Shown: positions 29,976 through 39,407, counted from the first letter of the stretch. The stretch is DNA of 64,000 nucleotides from Perlucidibaca sp. (GCA_023265995.1 JAHFSA010000001.1:62001-126000), one strand, 5' to 3'. Notes: generated by a model from the sequence alone, not told the origin. Translations and numbers: made by a program.

Positions 29976-30584
29976 TCAGCCCCGGTTCTCCGTCCAGTCG
30001 AAATCCATCTGGCGCGCCGTCCGCTCGGCCAGATCGCGCCCGGCAAGACGCGCGACCAGATGCAGGCTCATGTCGATGCCGGCCGAAATGCCGGCGGAGC
30101 TGACGATCTCGCCCTGATCCACCCAGCGCACGCCGGTGCGCACATCCAGGCCGGGGCACATGGCGCGCAGGTCGGCGACATCCTCCCAGTGGGTGGTGAC
30201 GACCTTGCCGGTCAGCAGCCCGGCCCTGGCCAGCAGGAAGGCTCCGGTGCACACCGAAGCCGTGATGACCGCGCCCTCGGACTGGCGAGCCAGCCAGGCA
30301 ATGACCTCGGGCTGCTCCAGCTCGGCATCGACCACACCACCGGGCACGATCAGGACATCGATATAGGGGTGCTCCGCCATGGCATGATCCGGCAGCACCA
30401 CCAGCCCCGCCCGCGCCAGCACCGGTACCCGCTCGCTGGCCACGGTGAAGACCGCGAAGGGCAGCTCGTCCTGCGGATGCAGCCGCCCGAACACGCGATT
30501 GGCCGTGGTGAAGACCTCATAGGGGCCGGCGAAGTCGAGGACCTCGACATCCGCATACAGATGAATGGCAACGGCAAGGGTCAT
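29976..30584 (-). CDS. DJ-1/PfpI (GlxA-like) family protein
   Basis: VEVLDFAGPYEVFTTANRVFG...DVLIVPGGVVDAE...ITASVCTGAFLLARAGLLTGKVVTTHWEDV...VSSAGISAGIDMSLHLV. Confidence 0.88.
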   Translation of the reverse strand: MTLAVAIHLYADVEVLDFAGPYEVFTTANRVFGRLHPQDELPFAVFTVASERVPVLARAGLVVLPDHAMAEHPYIDVLIVPGGVVDAELEQPEVIAWLARQSEGAVITASVCTGAFLLARAGLLTGKVVTTHWEDVADLRAMCPGLDVRTGVRWVDQGEIVSSAGISAGIDMSLHLVARLAGRDLAERTARQMDFDWTENRG

Positions 30585-30701
30585 GATGCGGTCATCCCTG
30601 ATGCACTGGGCACACTGTCTCCGCAACCGCCCATGGCCAGCAGCAGCTCCGTCAGTACTTGGACATTGCCCGCTTTCTCCTCCTGGCGCCAGAGCCGCCG
30701 G

Positions 30702-30734
30702 GTCACGTCACGTCACGTCGCGACGCGACGCGAC
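30702..30734. repeat. Short tandem pentanucleotide tract
   Basis: (GTCAC)3 GTCGC (GACGC)2 GAC. Confidence 0.8.
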
Positions 30735-30765
30735 AAGCAGATCATGCACACTGAGCCGGGCCGGC

Positions 30766-31392
30766 TTACTTGCCGGCGGTCAGCGTGCTGAAGCTGGTCA
30801 TGAGGTTGCGGTAGTCCGGGATGTGGCTGGAGAACAGCGCACCCAGGCCTTCGATGTCATTGCGCCAGTCGCGATGCAGCTCGCAGGCGGCACCGAACCA
30901 GGTCATCAGCTGTATCCCGGCAGCCTCCATGCGGCGCCAGGCGGAATCACGGGTGATCTCGTTGAAGGTGCCGGAAGCATCGGTGATGACGAAGACCTCA
31001 AAGCCCTCCTCGATGGCAGACAGTGCAGGAAAAGCCACGCAGACTTCGGTGACGACGCCGGCAATGATCAGCTGTTTCTTGCCGGTGGCCTTCACGGCCC
31101 TGACGAAGTCCTCGTTGTCCCAGGCGTTGATATTCCCCGGACGGGCAATGTAGGGCGCCTCCGGAAACTGCTCTTTCAATTCCGGCACCAGCGGGCCGTT
31201 GGGACCGGTCTCGAAGCTGGTGGTGAGAATGGTCGGCAGCTTGAAGTATTTGGCGAGATCGCCGAGTGCCAGCACATTGTTCTTGAACTTGTCGGGATCA
31301 ATGTCACGAACCAGCGACAACAGGCCGGCCTGATGATCAACCAGCAGAACAGCGGCATTGTTCTTGTCGAGACGGACGTAGGGTTTGCTCAT
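30766..31392 (-). CDS. Isochorismatase-family hydrolase (YcaC-like)
   Basis: AAVLLVDHQAGLLSLVRDIDPDKFKNNVLALGDLAKYFKLPTILTTSFETGPNGPLVPEL...GVVTEVCVAFPALSA. Confidence 0.9.
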   Translation of the reverse strand: MSKPYVRLDKNNAAVLLVDHQAGLLSLVRDIDPDKFKNNVLALGDLAKYFKLPTILTTSFETGPNGPLVPELKEQFPEAPYIARPGNINAWDNEDFVRAVKATGKKQLIIAGVVTEVCVAFPALSAIEEGFEVFVITDASGTFNEITRDSAWRRMEAAGIQLMTWFGAACELHRDWRNDIEGLGALFSSHIPDYRNLMTSFSTLTAGK

Positions 31393-31498
31393 GAAGATGC
31401 TCCGGAAGGTCAGCGAGCGGCGTGAGGTCACCGGTCGCAAGTGCCTGGAAAATCTATTCCTTTGCCATCAAAGTCTGTAGCCGCCAGGACGAGAACAC

Positions 31499-31521
31499 GG
31501 TGTTCGGCAATCCGGAACACC
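31499..31521. promoter_or_regulatory. Candidate LysR-type operator
   Basis: GGTGTTC-GGCAATCCG-GAACACC between divergent isochorismatase and LysR genes. Confidence 0.45.
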
Positions 31522-31574
31522 ATTCGCCGCACCGTTCCGTCACCATGTGGCCGACCGCACAAACAGGAGCTGAC

Positions 31575-32489
31575 ATGCGCTTCCGACTCAACGACATAGA
31601 AGCCTTCATCACTGTCATGGAGGCCGGCAGCTTCAGTGCCGCCGGGCTGAGGATGAATCTGTCCAAGTCCGTCATCAGCAAGCGTATCGGCGACCTCGAA
31701 CGAGCACTGGGCGCGCAGCTGCTAAGCCGCTCCACACGTGGCGTGCATGCGACCGACTCGGGCCAGGAGTTCTACCTGCGCGCACGCGACCTCATGCAAC
31801 AGCTCGATGACGCCGTCGAGTCGACCATGGAAAACAAGACCCGGCTGTGCGGGCAGCTGAAGATCTCTGCCCCCATGAGCTTCGGCACCATGCATCTGGG
31901 CCCCATCCTGTTCGAGTTCCTGAGCCGGCACCCGGAGCTGGAGCTGTCACTGCATCTCGATGACCGCAAGACCGACATCGAGGCCAGCGGCTTCGATCTG
32001 GCCATACGCATCACACAGATGAAGGACTCCACCCTGATTGCGCGCCATTTGACCGCAAGCCGGCGTGTGGTCTGCTGCAGCCCGGGTTATGCCGCCAGGC
32101 ACGGACTGCCGGACTGCGTCGAGGACATCGTCAACCATCGCTGCATCGGCTACAGCAATGTCTACTCCGGTCAGCTCTGGCAATTCGAGCCGGCCGCCGG
32201 CAGCGAACGCACACGCTCAATCCCGGTCAAGGCCGGCTTCGTTTTCAACAATGGCGAAAGCATGCGCGATGCCGCTATTGCCGGTCTCGGTCTTACCCTG
32301 CTGCCACGCTTCATAGTCGCCGATGCCTTGCGCGACGGCCGTCTGATCAATGCCACCCCAAACGACGAGCCAACCGCGGACACCATCTATGCCATGTATC
32401 CGCAACAACGCTACCATCCACGCAAGGTACGCGCCGTCATTGATCATCTCGCCGCCAGCTTCGCGCAGACTCCGGCCTGGGAGCGCTGA
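31575..32489 (+). CDS. LysR family regulator
   Basis: MRFRLNDIEAFITVMEAGSFSAAGLRMNLSKSVISKRIGDLERALGAQLLSRSTRGVHATDSG. Confidence 0.92.
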   Translation: MRFRLNDIEAFITVMEAGSFSAAGLRMNLSKSVISKRIGDLERALGAQLLSRSTRGVHATDSGQEFYLRARDLMQQLDDAVESTMENKTRLCGQLKISAPMSFGTMHLGPILFEFLSRHPELELSLHLDDRKTDIEASGFDLAIRITQMKDSTLIARHLTASRRVVCCSPGYAARHGLPDCVEDIVNHRCIGYSNVYSGQLWQFEPAAGSERTRSIPVKAGFVFNNGESMRDAAIAGLGLTLLPRFIVADALRDGRLINATPNDEPTADTIYAMYPQQRYHPRKVRAVIDHLAASFAQTPAWER

Positions 32490-32564
32490 GCCATCCTGTG
32501 GCAACAGGTGCCGTGCAGCTCCCGGCAATATCCGCATAGCGCTGCCGCGACAGGAATCGCTGCC

Positions 32565-33419
32565 ATGAAAAATCTCGCCTTTGTACAACGCAACGATGCG
32601 CGCTCGGCCGTGGGAGACTTCTCACCCGTGCTCTCGGTCTTCTCGCATTACGACTTCGGCAACACCATCTCCCCGTTCCTGCTTCTCGATCACATCGGCC
32701 CCGGCCGGCTGCTGCCATCAACCCGGCGCAAGGGCGTCAACGACCACCCGCATCGCGGCTTCGAGACCGTCACCATCGTCTACGAAGGCGAAATCGAGCA
32801 CCGCGACTCGACCGGTGGCGGCGGCGTCATTCATGCAGGTGACGTGCAGTGGATGACGGCGGCGGCCGGCATAGTGCACAGGGAGTTGTTCAGCGAGGCG
32901 TTCTCGCAACGTGGCGGGCGATTTGAAATGGCGCAGCTCTGGGTCAACCTGCCGGCGGCCGACAAGATGAGCCCGGCCGGCTATCAGAGCCTCTCCAGTG
33001 CCGACATTCCGAGAGTCGAGCTGCCCGCGGGCGCAGGCTTTGTCCGGGTCATCGCCGGTCAGTTCCAGGACACCTCAGGGCCTGCCAGGACACATACCCG
33101 CATGAACGTCCTGGACGGACAGCTGGGCGCGGGCCACGAGTTGATCTTTGACACCGAGGCCGGCGATACCGCCCTCGTGTTCCTGCTTTCCGGGCGCCTG
33201 CAATTTGCCCCGGACGAAGTGCTGGAAGAAGAAGGACTGGCCGTCATGTCGAGCCGTGAGGCCGGGTTTGCGATGACCGCGCTGGAAAACAGCCGCTTCC
33301 TCGTGCTCACCGGTGCACCGCTCAACGAACCCATCAACGGCCACGGCCCTTTTGTCATGAACAGCTACGAAGAGATTCTTCAGGCCTATGATGACGTAAA
33401 GAACGGCCGTCTCGGCTAG
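32565..33419 (+). CDS. Pirin family protein
   Basis: FLLLDHIGPGRLLPSTRRKGVNDHPHRGFETVTIVYEGEIEHRDSTGGGGVIHAGDVQWMTAAAGIVHREL. Confidence 0.93.
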   Translation: MKNLAFVQRNDARSAVGDFSPVLSVFSHYDFGNTISPFLLLDHIGPGRLLPSTRRKGVNDHPHRGFETVTIVYEGEIEHRDSTGGGGVIHAGDVQWMTAAAGIVHRELFSEAFSQRGGRFEMAQLWVNLPAADKMSPAGYQSLSSADIPRVELPAGAGFVRVIAGQFQDTSGPARTHTRMNVLDGQLGAGHELIFDTEAGDTALVFLLSGRLQFAPDEVLEEEGLAVMSSREAGFAMTALENSRFLVLTGAPLNEPINGHGPFVMNSYEEILQAYDDVKNGRLG

Positions 33420-33441
33420 CCACCCATATCGGAGAAGTGCC

Positions 33442-34374
33442 ATGAGCCACTGGACCCCCGCCCGGATACCGGACCTCAGTCACAAGATAGCCATGGTCAC
33501 CGGTGCCAACAGCGGCCTCGGCTACCACACCGCCACCGAACTCGCCCGTCATGGCGCGCATGTCGTGCTCGCCTGCCGCGCGCGTGAAAAGACCGAAGCC
33601 GCCATGCGCCAGATCCGGCTCGCCGTGCCGGACGCCAGCCTGGAGTTCATGCGCCTGGACCTCGCCGACCTCGATGCCATCGCGGGCTTTGCCACCGACT
33701 TCAAGAGTCGCCATCCGCAGCTCGACATCCTGCACAACAACGCCGGCGTCATGGCACTGCCGCTGGTGCGCACACGCCAGGGCTTCGAGATGCAGATCGG
33801 CACCAACCACCTCGGCCACTTCGCGCTCACCGGCCATCTGCTGGCCGCCCTGCAGGCCACTCCCGGCTCGCGCGTCGTCACCACCTCCAGCATGGCGCAC
33901 ACCTGGACGCGCGGCATGGATCTCGACGACCTCAACTGGGAGCGCAAGCGCTATCGGAAATGGGATGCCTACGGCAAGAGCAAGCTCGCCAACCTGCTCT
34001 TCGCCTACGAGCTGAGACGGCGTCTGGACAACGCGAAATACCCGATCAGCGTCGCCGCGCATCCGGGCTACGCCGCCACCAACCTGCAGAGCGCCGGCCC
34101 CGAGATGGCGAAGTCGACACTGGCTGGTGTGTTCATGCGTGTCGGCAACACCCTGCTGGCGCAGCCGGCGGAAATGGGCGCCTTCCCGCAGCTCTATGCC
34201 GCCACCATGCCGGATGTGCACAACGGAGATTTCTACGGTCCCGGCGGACTCGCCGGCATGCGCGGATACCCGGTGCAGGCCCGCTCCAACCGCGCCTCGC
34301 ACGACCCGGACGTGGCAAACCGACTGTGGGCGCTGTCGGAAAAACTGACCGGCGTGCGCTACCTCAGCGACTGA
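33442..34374 (+). CDS. SDR family oxidoreductase (retinol dehydrogenase-like)
   Basis: KIAMVTGANSGLGYHTATELARHGAHVVLACRAREKTEAAMRQI...LHNNAGVMALPLVRT...YGKSKLANLLFAYELRRRL. Confidence 0.92.
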   Translation: MSHWTPARIPDLSHKIAMVTGANSGLGYHTATELARHGAHVVLACRAREKTEAAMRQIRLAVPDASLEFMRLDLADLDAIAGFATDFKSRHPQLDILHNNAGVMALPLVRTRQGFEMQIGTNHLGHFALTGHLLAALQATPGSRVVTTSSMAHTWTRGMDLDDLNWERKRYRKWDAYGKSKLANLLFAYELRRRLDNAKYPISVAAHPGYAATNLQSAGPEMAKSTLAGVFMRVGNTLLAQPAEMGAFPQLYAATMPDVHNGDFYGPGGLAGMRGYPVQARSNRASHDPDVANRLWALSEKLTGVRYLSD

Positions 34375-34377
34375 AGC

Positions 34378-34407
34378 CGGCAGCCCCCGGAGACACGGGG
34401 GCTGCCG
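34378..34407. terminator. Bidirectional terminator-like hairpin between convergent genes
   Basis: CGGCAGCCCCCG-GAGACA-CGGGGGCTGCCG, 12-bp perfect arms. Confidence 0.65.
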
Positions 34408-34414
34408 CGAGCCG

Positions 34415-35320
34415 TCACGGATAGAGCAGTTCGCCCACGCCCATCTTGATGACATGGCCGCCAATGCGGCAACGCACTTCCCTGCCCGGACGCTTGTCGA
34501 ACTCGGCGTGCAGGATGCTCTTGCGCGACGTCAGGCTGCCGCGATCAATGGAAAAGATGTGCGTGCCCGGTGTCGTGTCCGGCTGTTCGGCGAGGTAGGC
34601 AATGAACTCCGGCATGATGCTGCCGATGGGCGGAATAACATCCCGGCCCAGATCGAGATTGAGCAGGCGGCCGTGGAACTGCGTCTGCCCGGTGATGCTG
34701 CCGGGAGCGAACAGGAACAGCTGCGGGGTGTAGACATGGCCGGCCAGATCGGCCCAGCGCTCGGCATTGAGGCTGGCGGCCAGCACATGCTCGGGGCGGG
34801 TGAACGGAATGATCAGCACCGGGTGATCGACACTGACCACCATGGGCTTGTACTTGCTGAACGAGATATGACGCTCCTCGGTGTTCAGCATGGCCGCCAG
34901 CTGCGTAATTTCCGGCGTGTAGCGATCGATCGTCGGCGTCAGCGTGCGCGAGAACTGGATGGCACCGGGACCATCGTCAGCCTTGTCGATGAAACTGTCG
35001 ATGACCTGCTTCTGCTGCGTGAATGACAAGGTGCTGTACTTGCCCTTATCCGTCACCAGGCCTTTCTCATAGGCCATGTAGGAAGCGGCGAGAATGGTGT
35101 GCGCGCCAAACAGGCAGCGCCCCTTGCTGTTGTAGACGCTGGCAGTCTCGCCCTGGGATGTGGGATCGATGAACACCGTCTCGGTTTGCAGGAACTCGCT
35201 GGCCAGAGCCTGCTTGTGCTCATCGGACAGCGTGTGGCCATTGAGCCATACCACCGGAACCTGCACGCCCTGGAAAGGCGAATCGGCAAAGACATCCAGC
35301 AGGGAGTACGCAAGCGCCAT
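34415..35320 (-). CDS. PhzF-family protein
   Basis: SLLDVFADSPFQGVQVPVVWL...FLQTETVFIDP...LFGAHTILAASYMAYEKGL...EFIAYLAEQP...RGSLTSRKSILHAEFDKR. Confidence 0.75.
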   Translation of the reverse strand: MALAYSLLDVFADSPFQGVQVPVVWLNGHTLSDEHKQALASEFLQTETVFIDPTSQGETASVYNSKGRCLFGAHTILAASYMAYEKGLVTDKGKYSTLSFTQQKQVIDSFIDKADDGPGAIQFSRTLTPTIDRYTPEITQLAAMLNTEERHISFSKYKPMVVSVDHPVLIIPFTRPEHVLAASLNAERWADLAGHVYTPQLFLFAPGSITGQTQFHGRLLNLDLGRDVIPPIGSIMPEFIAYLAEQPDTTPGTHIFSIDRGSLTSRKSILHAEFDKRPGREVRCRIGGHVIKMGVGELLYP

Positions 35321-35462
35321 GATTTACATCCTGAGTTATTGCTGTTGTTCGGACCCTGACTGAATGTAGCAGCCCTGTTCGCGGCAAGGAATGCATTCCA
35401 CCGGCCAGTTGATGTCTGGTCGTCTGATCAGGCGCCTGGAGGCTTTCCCTGCATGCCATATC

Positions 35463-35480
35463 AGTTCCTATATGGAACCA
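35463..35480. promoter_or_regulatory. Palindromic operator copy 1 (AGTTCCWAWATGGAACCA)
   Basis: AGTTCCTATATGGAACCA; 16/18 identical to 39341-39358. Confidence 0.6.
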
Positions 35481-35528
35481 GTCATGCTAAATACGACGCC
35501 AGCACATGTTTCCACCGGAACCCAGGAC

Positions 35529-35984
35529 ATGATCAGAACCGCTCGCGCCACGCTATTCATCGCCGCCCCGCCCGAACTCGTCTTCGATGTTTTCACGCAC
35601 CATGAGACCTATCGCGAGTTGAGCATCGTGCGCGGCACCACACTGATCGCACCTGGCAGCCCCGAGGCGGCAAACGGCACCGGCGCCATCCGCGAACTCG
35701 ATCTCGGCATGGCCCGCATGCGTGAACTGGTCACCGACATGCAGAGACCCTCGTACTGGGATTACCGCTTCATCGCATGGCCGCTGCCGCATAGCCATCA
35801 GGGCGGGCGCATGAGTTTCGAGGCCGAGGCCGGCGGTACGCGCCTGACCTGGGTGTCCACCGTGGAGGCCGACGGCCCGCTGGGCCTCACCGTGCCGCTG
35901 CTGGCATGGAGCAGCAGCGCCGGACTGTGGCTGCTGGCCTGGCAGATGCGGCGCATAGTCATGCGCCGCCTGCGCGAGCGCTGA
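35529..35984 (+). CDS. SRPBCC-family (polyketide cyclase/START-like) protein
   Basis: IRTARATLFIAAPPELVFDVFTHHETYRELSIVRGTTLI...RMSFEAEAGGTRLTWVSTVEADGPLG; start may be at 35484. Confidence 0.75.
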   Translation: MIRTARATLFIAAPPELVFDVFTHHETYRELSIVRGTTLIAPGSPEAANGTGAIRELDLGMARMRELVTDMQRPSYWDYRFIAWPLPHSHQGGRMSFEAEAGGTRLTWVSTVEADGPLGLTVPLLAWSSSAGLWLLAWQMRRIVMRRLRER

Positions 35985-35994
35985 ACCGGGAGGC

Positions 35995-36867
35995 TCAGGC
36001 CACCAGCTTCTCCTGCTCCGCCAGGAAGGCGTCGATCTGCAGCAGATACTCGCGGTTGTCGTGATCCCAGGGATGGAAGCTCGGGCGGTAGTAGTCGATG
36101 TAGTCGCGCAGCTGAATGCGCAACAGACCGACATCGCCCAGGATGAAGGTGTAGAACTTGCGCCAGGCCTTGACGTCGGTGAGCTTGCCCTCGGTGCGCA
36201 GCACCTCCAGGAAAGCCGGGATGACCAGGGCCCAGAAGATCACCGTGGCCGCCGTCATGCCGAAGGCGCGGATGGCGTAGGCTCCGGGACCACAGCCCAT
36301 GACCGCGGTCCAGGTATCGAAAGCCACCGCCTTGTGCTCGGTCTCCTCCAGCGCATGCCACTTCCACAGCGCGCTGTAATGCGGCTCGACATCCGTGGTC
36401 AGGCGCGGCTCGCGCAGCACGCTGTCGGCCAGCAACGCGGTGAAGTGCTCGAGCGCGATGGTGGCGCTCAGGCCGAAAGGCTTGGGCAGGTATTTGGTGA
36501 CGCCATCGAGGATGCCCTTGACCATACGCTCGAACTTCGGCGCGACCGGTGCGACCGCGAACAGCGCGTTGTTGTACTCCTCGTGCTCGCGGCCGTGCAT
36601 GGCCTCCTGGCCGATGAAGGCGGTGATGGCCTGCTTCAGCTCGGGGTCGGTGATCTGGTCACGGTAGGCGCGCACGCTGTCGATGAAGAAACGCTCGCCG
36701 ATCGGCAGCACGATGGAAAAGGTGTTGAGGAAGGCGGTGAAGATGGGACCGCCGGCATAATGCCAGTCGCTGATCCTGTCAGCCGGCAGATTGAATTTCA
36801 GGTCGCGACGGATCGGCAGGATGGCCGGCAGGCCTCCGAACAATGCAGCAGTCTTTGCAGAACTCAT
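35995..36867 (-). CDS. Predicted metal-dependent hydrolase (PF10118-like)
   Basis: FIGQEAMHGREHEEYNNALF, LEHFTALLADSVL, WHALEETEHKAVAFDTW; paralogue of 21450-22319. Confidence 0.85.
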   Translation of the reverse strand: MSSAKTAALFGGLPAILPIRRDLKFNLPADRISDWHYAGGPIFTAFLNTFSIVLPIGERFFIDSVRAYRDQITDPELKQAITAFIGQEAMHGREHEEYNNALFAVAPVAPKFERMVKGILDGVTKYLPKPFGLSATIALEHFTALLADSVLREPRLTTDVEPHYSALWKWHALEETEHKAVAFDTWTAVMGCGPGAYAIRAFGMTAATVIFWALVIPAFLEVLRTEGKLTDVKAWRKFYTFILGDVGLLRIQLRDYIDYYRPSFHPWDHDNREYLLQIDAFLAEQEKLVA

Positions 36868-36923
36868 GTGAATCAACCCTGTGTGAAGATGGAGAAATTT
36901 AATAACCTGGCGGACTGAGCCAG

Positions 36924-36974
36924 TGACCAATGAGTCAGTCACAGTTCCTGTTCATTTTCAACCGCCATTGGTCA
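36924..36974. promoter_or_regulatory. Candidate spaced operator upstream of PF10118-like gene
   Basis: TGACCAATG ... CATTGGTCA, perfect 9-bp arms 33 bp apart. Confidence 0.35.
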
Positions 36975-37000
36975 TTAAATATCCATCTTCACTCATCGCC

Positions 37001-37567
37001 TTACAGGGGCAGCACGATATTGGTCAGGCGCCAGCTCAGGCCATCGCGCGTCAGCACGAAGTCCAGCGGCCTGCCCTTCCTGTCCGTGACACGCGCGACA
37101 AACCTGCTCGTGCTCCTGAAGTGATAGGAGGCATCCGCCAGGAGCTCCTTCTGCTCGGTGGGCTGATCCCCGGTCTCGCTCTTCTGCGCGCCGCCAGTCT
37201 CACCGTCCTGCTCGCCACCTTTGGCCGGCCGCACGGGCACTTTCTCGCCGGCCATGAGGCGCGCCAGACTCGCCGGCGTCACCAGCGAATCGACCATGAC
37301 ATCGACCAGCTTGTCGGCCAGCATCATGCCGAACATGGCGAAGGCATCATTCGACTTCGACGACGCCATCTCGCCCATCAGCTGCCCATTGAGCTGCTCC
37401 TTGAGATTGCCGCGCAGAACAGGGAAGTCGACATGTTCAGCCAGGGCCTCCTGGTCGCGCTCCTTGATGGCGCCCTTGATCTGGTAGACCGCGAGGAACG
37501 GCCCGGCCATGACGTAGCCGATCAGCAGGACGAGAACACCCGCAGCAACCCAAATGCCCTTCTTCAC
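37001..37567 (-). CDS. DUF2939-like membrane-anchored protein
   Basis: (V/M)KKGIWVAAGVLVLLIGYVMAGPFLAVYQIKGAIKERDQEALAEHVDFPVLRGNLKEQLNGQL; GTG start. Confidence 0.75.
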   Translation of the reverse strand: MKKGIWVAAGVLVLLIGYVMAGPFLAVYQIKGAIKERDQEALAEHVDFPVLRGNLKEQLNGQLMGEMASSKSNDAFAMFGMMLADKLVDVMVDSLVTPASLARLMAGEKVPVRPAKGGEQDGETGGAQKSETGDQPTEQKELLADASYHFRSTSRFVARVTDRKGRPLDFVLTRDGLSWRLTNIVLPL

Positions 37568-37699
37568 AGGCCGCTCCCTGTCATCGTGATGGACCGAGCA
37601 TGCCATGCTTTGGTATGGAGACATATTGCCGCCCAGAGGCTGTTCGCCTCTCCCGATGGAAGCGTTAAGCTCATTCTTCCTCGACAGCAAGGACACGCC

Positions 37700-38131
37700 A
37701 TGAAAACCAGTGCACGCAACCAGCTGCAAGGCACCGTGATCGCCATTCATCGTGGCGCCGTCAATGACGAGATCGAGCTGGAGCTGCTCGGCGGCACCCG
37801 CATCGTCTCCATCATCACGCATCGCAGCACCGAGGCCATGGGGCTGACCATGGGCTCGACAGCCATCGCCCTGATCAAGGCACCCTGGGTCATCCTCGCC
37901 ACGGACCTGAGCGATGTCGTGCTGTCCACGCGCAATGTCCTCACCGGCACGGTGTCTGTCCTGCAGCCGGGCGTGATCACCAGCGAGGTGCATCTGACCC
38001 TGAGCAAGGGCGGCACCATCGTCGCCATCGTGACCAATGACAGCGTTGCGGAGCTGGACCTGAAGGTCGGGCGGGAAGCCGCCGCCCTGTTCAAGGCATC
38101 ACACGTCATTCTGGGTGTGCGCCGGACGTAA
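37700..38131 (+). CDS. Molybdopterin-binding (Mop/TOBE tandem) protein
   Basis: SARNQLQGTVIAIHRGAVNDEIELELLGGTRIVSIITHRSTEAMGLTMGSTAIALIKAPWVIL followed by a second copy NVLTGTVSVLQPGVITSEVHLTL...KVGREAAALFKASHVIL. Confidence 0.88.
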   Translation: MKTSARNQLQGTVIAIHRGAVNDEIELELLGGTRIVSIITHRSTEAMGLTMGSTAIALIKAPWVILATDLSDVVLSTRNVLTGTVSVLQPGVITSEVHLTLSKGGTIVAIVTNDSVAELDLKVGREAAALFKASHVILGVRRT

Positions 38132-38133
38132 CG

Positions 38134-38844
38134 TCAGGGAGCCTTGACCCTGTCGAGCCAGGCGGCCAGATACGGACGACGTTGCAGCTCGGGGCGCAGG
38201 CGACTGCTCGTGCGCTGTATTTCCAGCAACTGGCTGCCGACAGCGATGTCGGCGATTGTCTTCGCCGTGCCCACCAGCCAGACCGAGTGACTCAGCACTG
38301 TCTCGATGCGGTCCAGATGACGCAGGAGTTCGGCCCCCACATCCTCCGGCTGCATGCGCCCCAGCCCCTGGCTGTTCAGCTGGAGTCGCAGCCCGAGCCT
38401 GAGAGCGAGCTTTATCGGCAGCCGCTCGACAGCCGGCCGGCCGGCGCAACTCATGCGCACGGCCTCGTCCAGCGCCTCGGGGTCGTTGACACGGAAATAG
38501 ACCTCGAACCAGTACAGCAGTTCGTCTGCCCAGTCCTCCCACAGCTCAACCTGCGCACGCTGCTGCGCGTCAGCCGGATACAGCGATGGGTACGGGTGAG
38601 GGAAATTCGCGTCCAGCCAGCGCGCAATACGAGTGCTGTCCTGAATGCTCTGCCCGTCGACATCCAGCACCGGCAACTTGCCCACCTTGCTGAGGCGACC
38701 GACCTTGGCACCGAGCAAGCCGTTGTAGTTGACCGTCTCGAAAGCCAGCCCCTTGTGCCGAAGCGCGCGTGCAACCTTCTGGCAGAAGGGAGAAATCTCC
38801 CACTGGTGCAGCACGATGCTGGCGGGCATCTGATTGAGCTCCAT
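38134..38844 (-). CDS. Glutathione S-transferase family protein
   Basis: IVLHQWEISPFCQKVARALRHKGLAFETVNYNGLLGAKVGRLSKVGKLPVLDVDGQSIQDSTRIARWLD. Confidence 0.88.
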   Translation of the reverse strand: MELNQMPASIVLHQWEISPFCQKVARALRHKGLAFETVNYNGLLGAKVGRLSKVGKLPVLDVDGQSIQDSTRIARWLDANFPHPYPSLYPADAQQRAQVELWEDWADELLYWFEVYFRVNDPEALDEAVRMSCAGRPAVERLPIKLALRLGLRLQLNSQGLGRMQPEDVGAELLRHLDRIETVLSHSVWLVGTAKTIADIAVGSQLLEIQRTSSRLRPELQRRPYLAAWLDRVKAP

Positions 38845-38859
38845 GACGACGGCCCGCCC

Positions 38860-39300
38860 TTACACCGAAGGACGGCTGATCAGGCACGTTGTCGTGCCAT
38901 GGGCCAGCAACTTGCCATCCTGCCTGCGGATCGTGCCTTCGGCGACCGCCATGCGTTTGGAGACATGGACAACGCGAGCCTCGGCGTACACCTCTTCATT
39001 CATGGGCATGGGTGCCAGCATTTTCACCGCGAGATCGACGGTACCGTAACCGGCGCCCGGCTCCAGCTCCGTGAAGATGGCGTTGCCCAGCACGGAGTCG
39101 AGCACCGTGGCGAAGAAGCCGCCATGCACACCACCAGCCGGATTGAGATGACGCTTGTCGGCCCTGGCCGTGAACTTCACGAAGCCCTTGCCCAGCTCGG
39201 CGATCTGCATGGGCATGATCTCCGCGATCGAAGGCGCCGGGATCTTGCCGGCCGCGATGGCCTGGAGAATTTCCAGCCCGGTCATTTCGGATGGTTTCAT
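38860..39300 (-). CDS. PaaI-type hotdog thioesterase
   Basis: NPAGGVHGGFFATVLDSVLGNAIFTELEPGAGYGTVDLAVKMLAPM. Confidence 0.9.
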   Translation of the reverse strand: MKPSEMTGLEILQAIAAGKIPAPSIAEIMPMQIAELGKGFVKFTARADKRHLNPAGGVHGGFFATVLDSVLGNAIFTELEPGAGYGTVDLAVKMLAPMPMNEEVYAEARVVHVSKRMAVAEGTIRRQDGKLLAHGTTTCLISRPSV

Positions 39301-39340
39301 GAGGAGTCCTGCAGGTTGTTGTCAGCGATGGGCAATATTA

Positions 39341-39358
39341 AGTTCCAAAATGGAACCA
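39341..39358. promoter_or_regulatory. Palindromic operator copy 2 (AGTTCCWAWATGGAACCA)
   Basis: AGTTCCAAAATGGAACCA upstream of the thioesterase gene. Confidence 0.6.
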
Positions 39359-39407
39359 TGTAAAGCGCAGTGGACAGTCACTACCGCTCTCCCGTGGCGA
39401 CTGACGC

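Noticed and set aside
30702-30734. Possible CRISPR-like repeat
   Set aside because: 5-bp units without spacers; simple tandem tract only.
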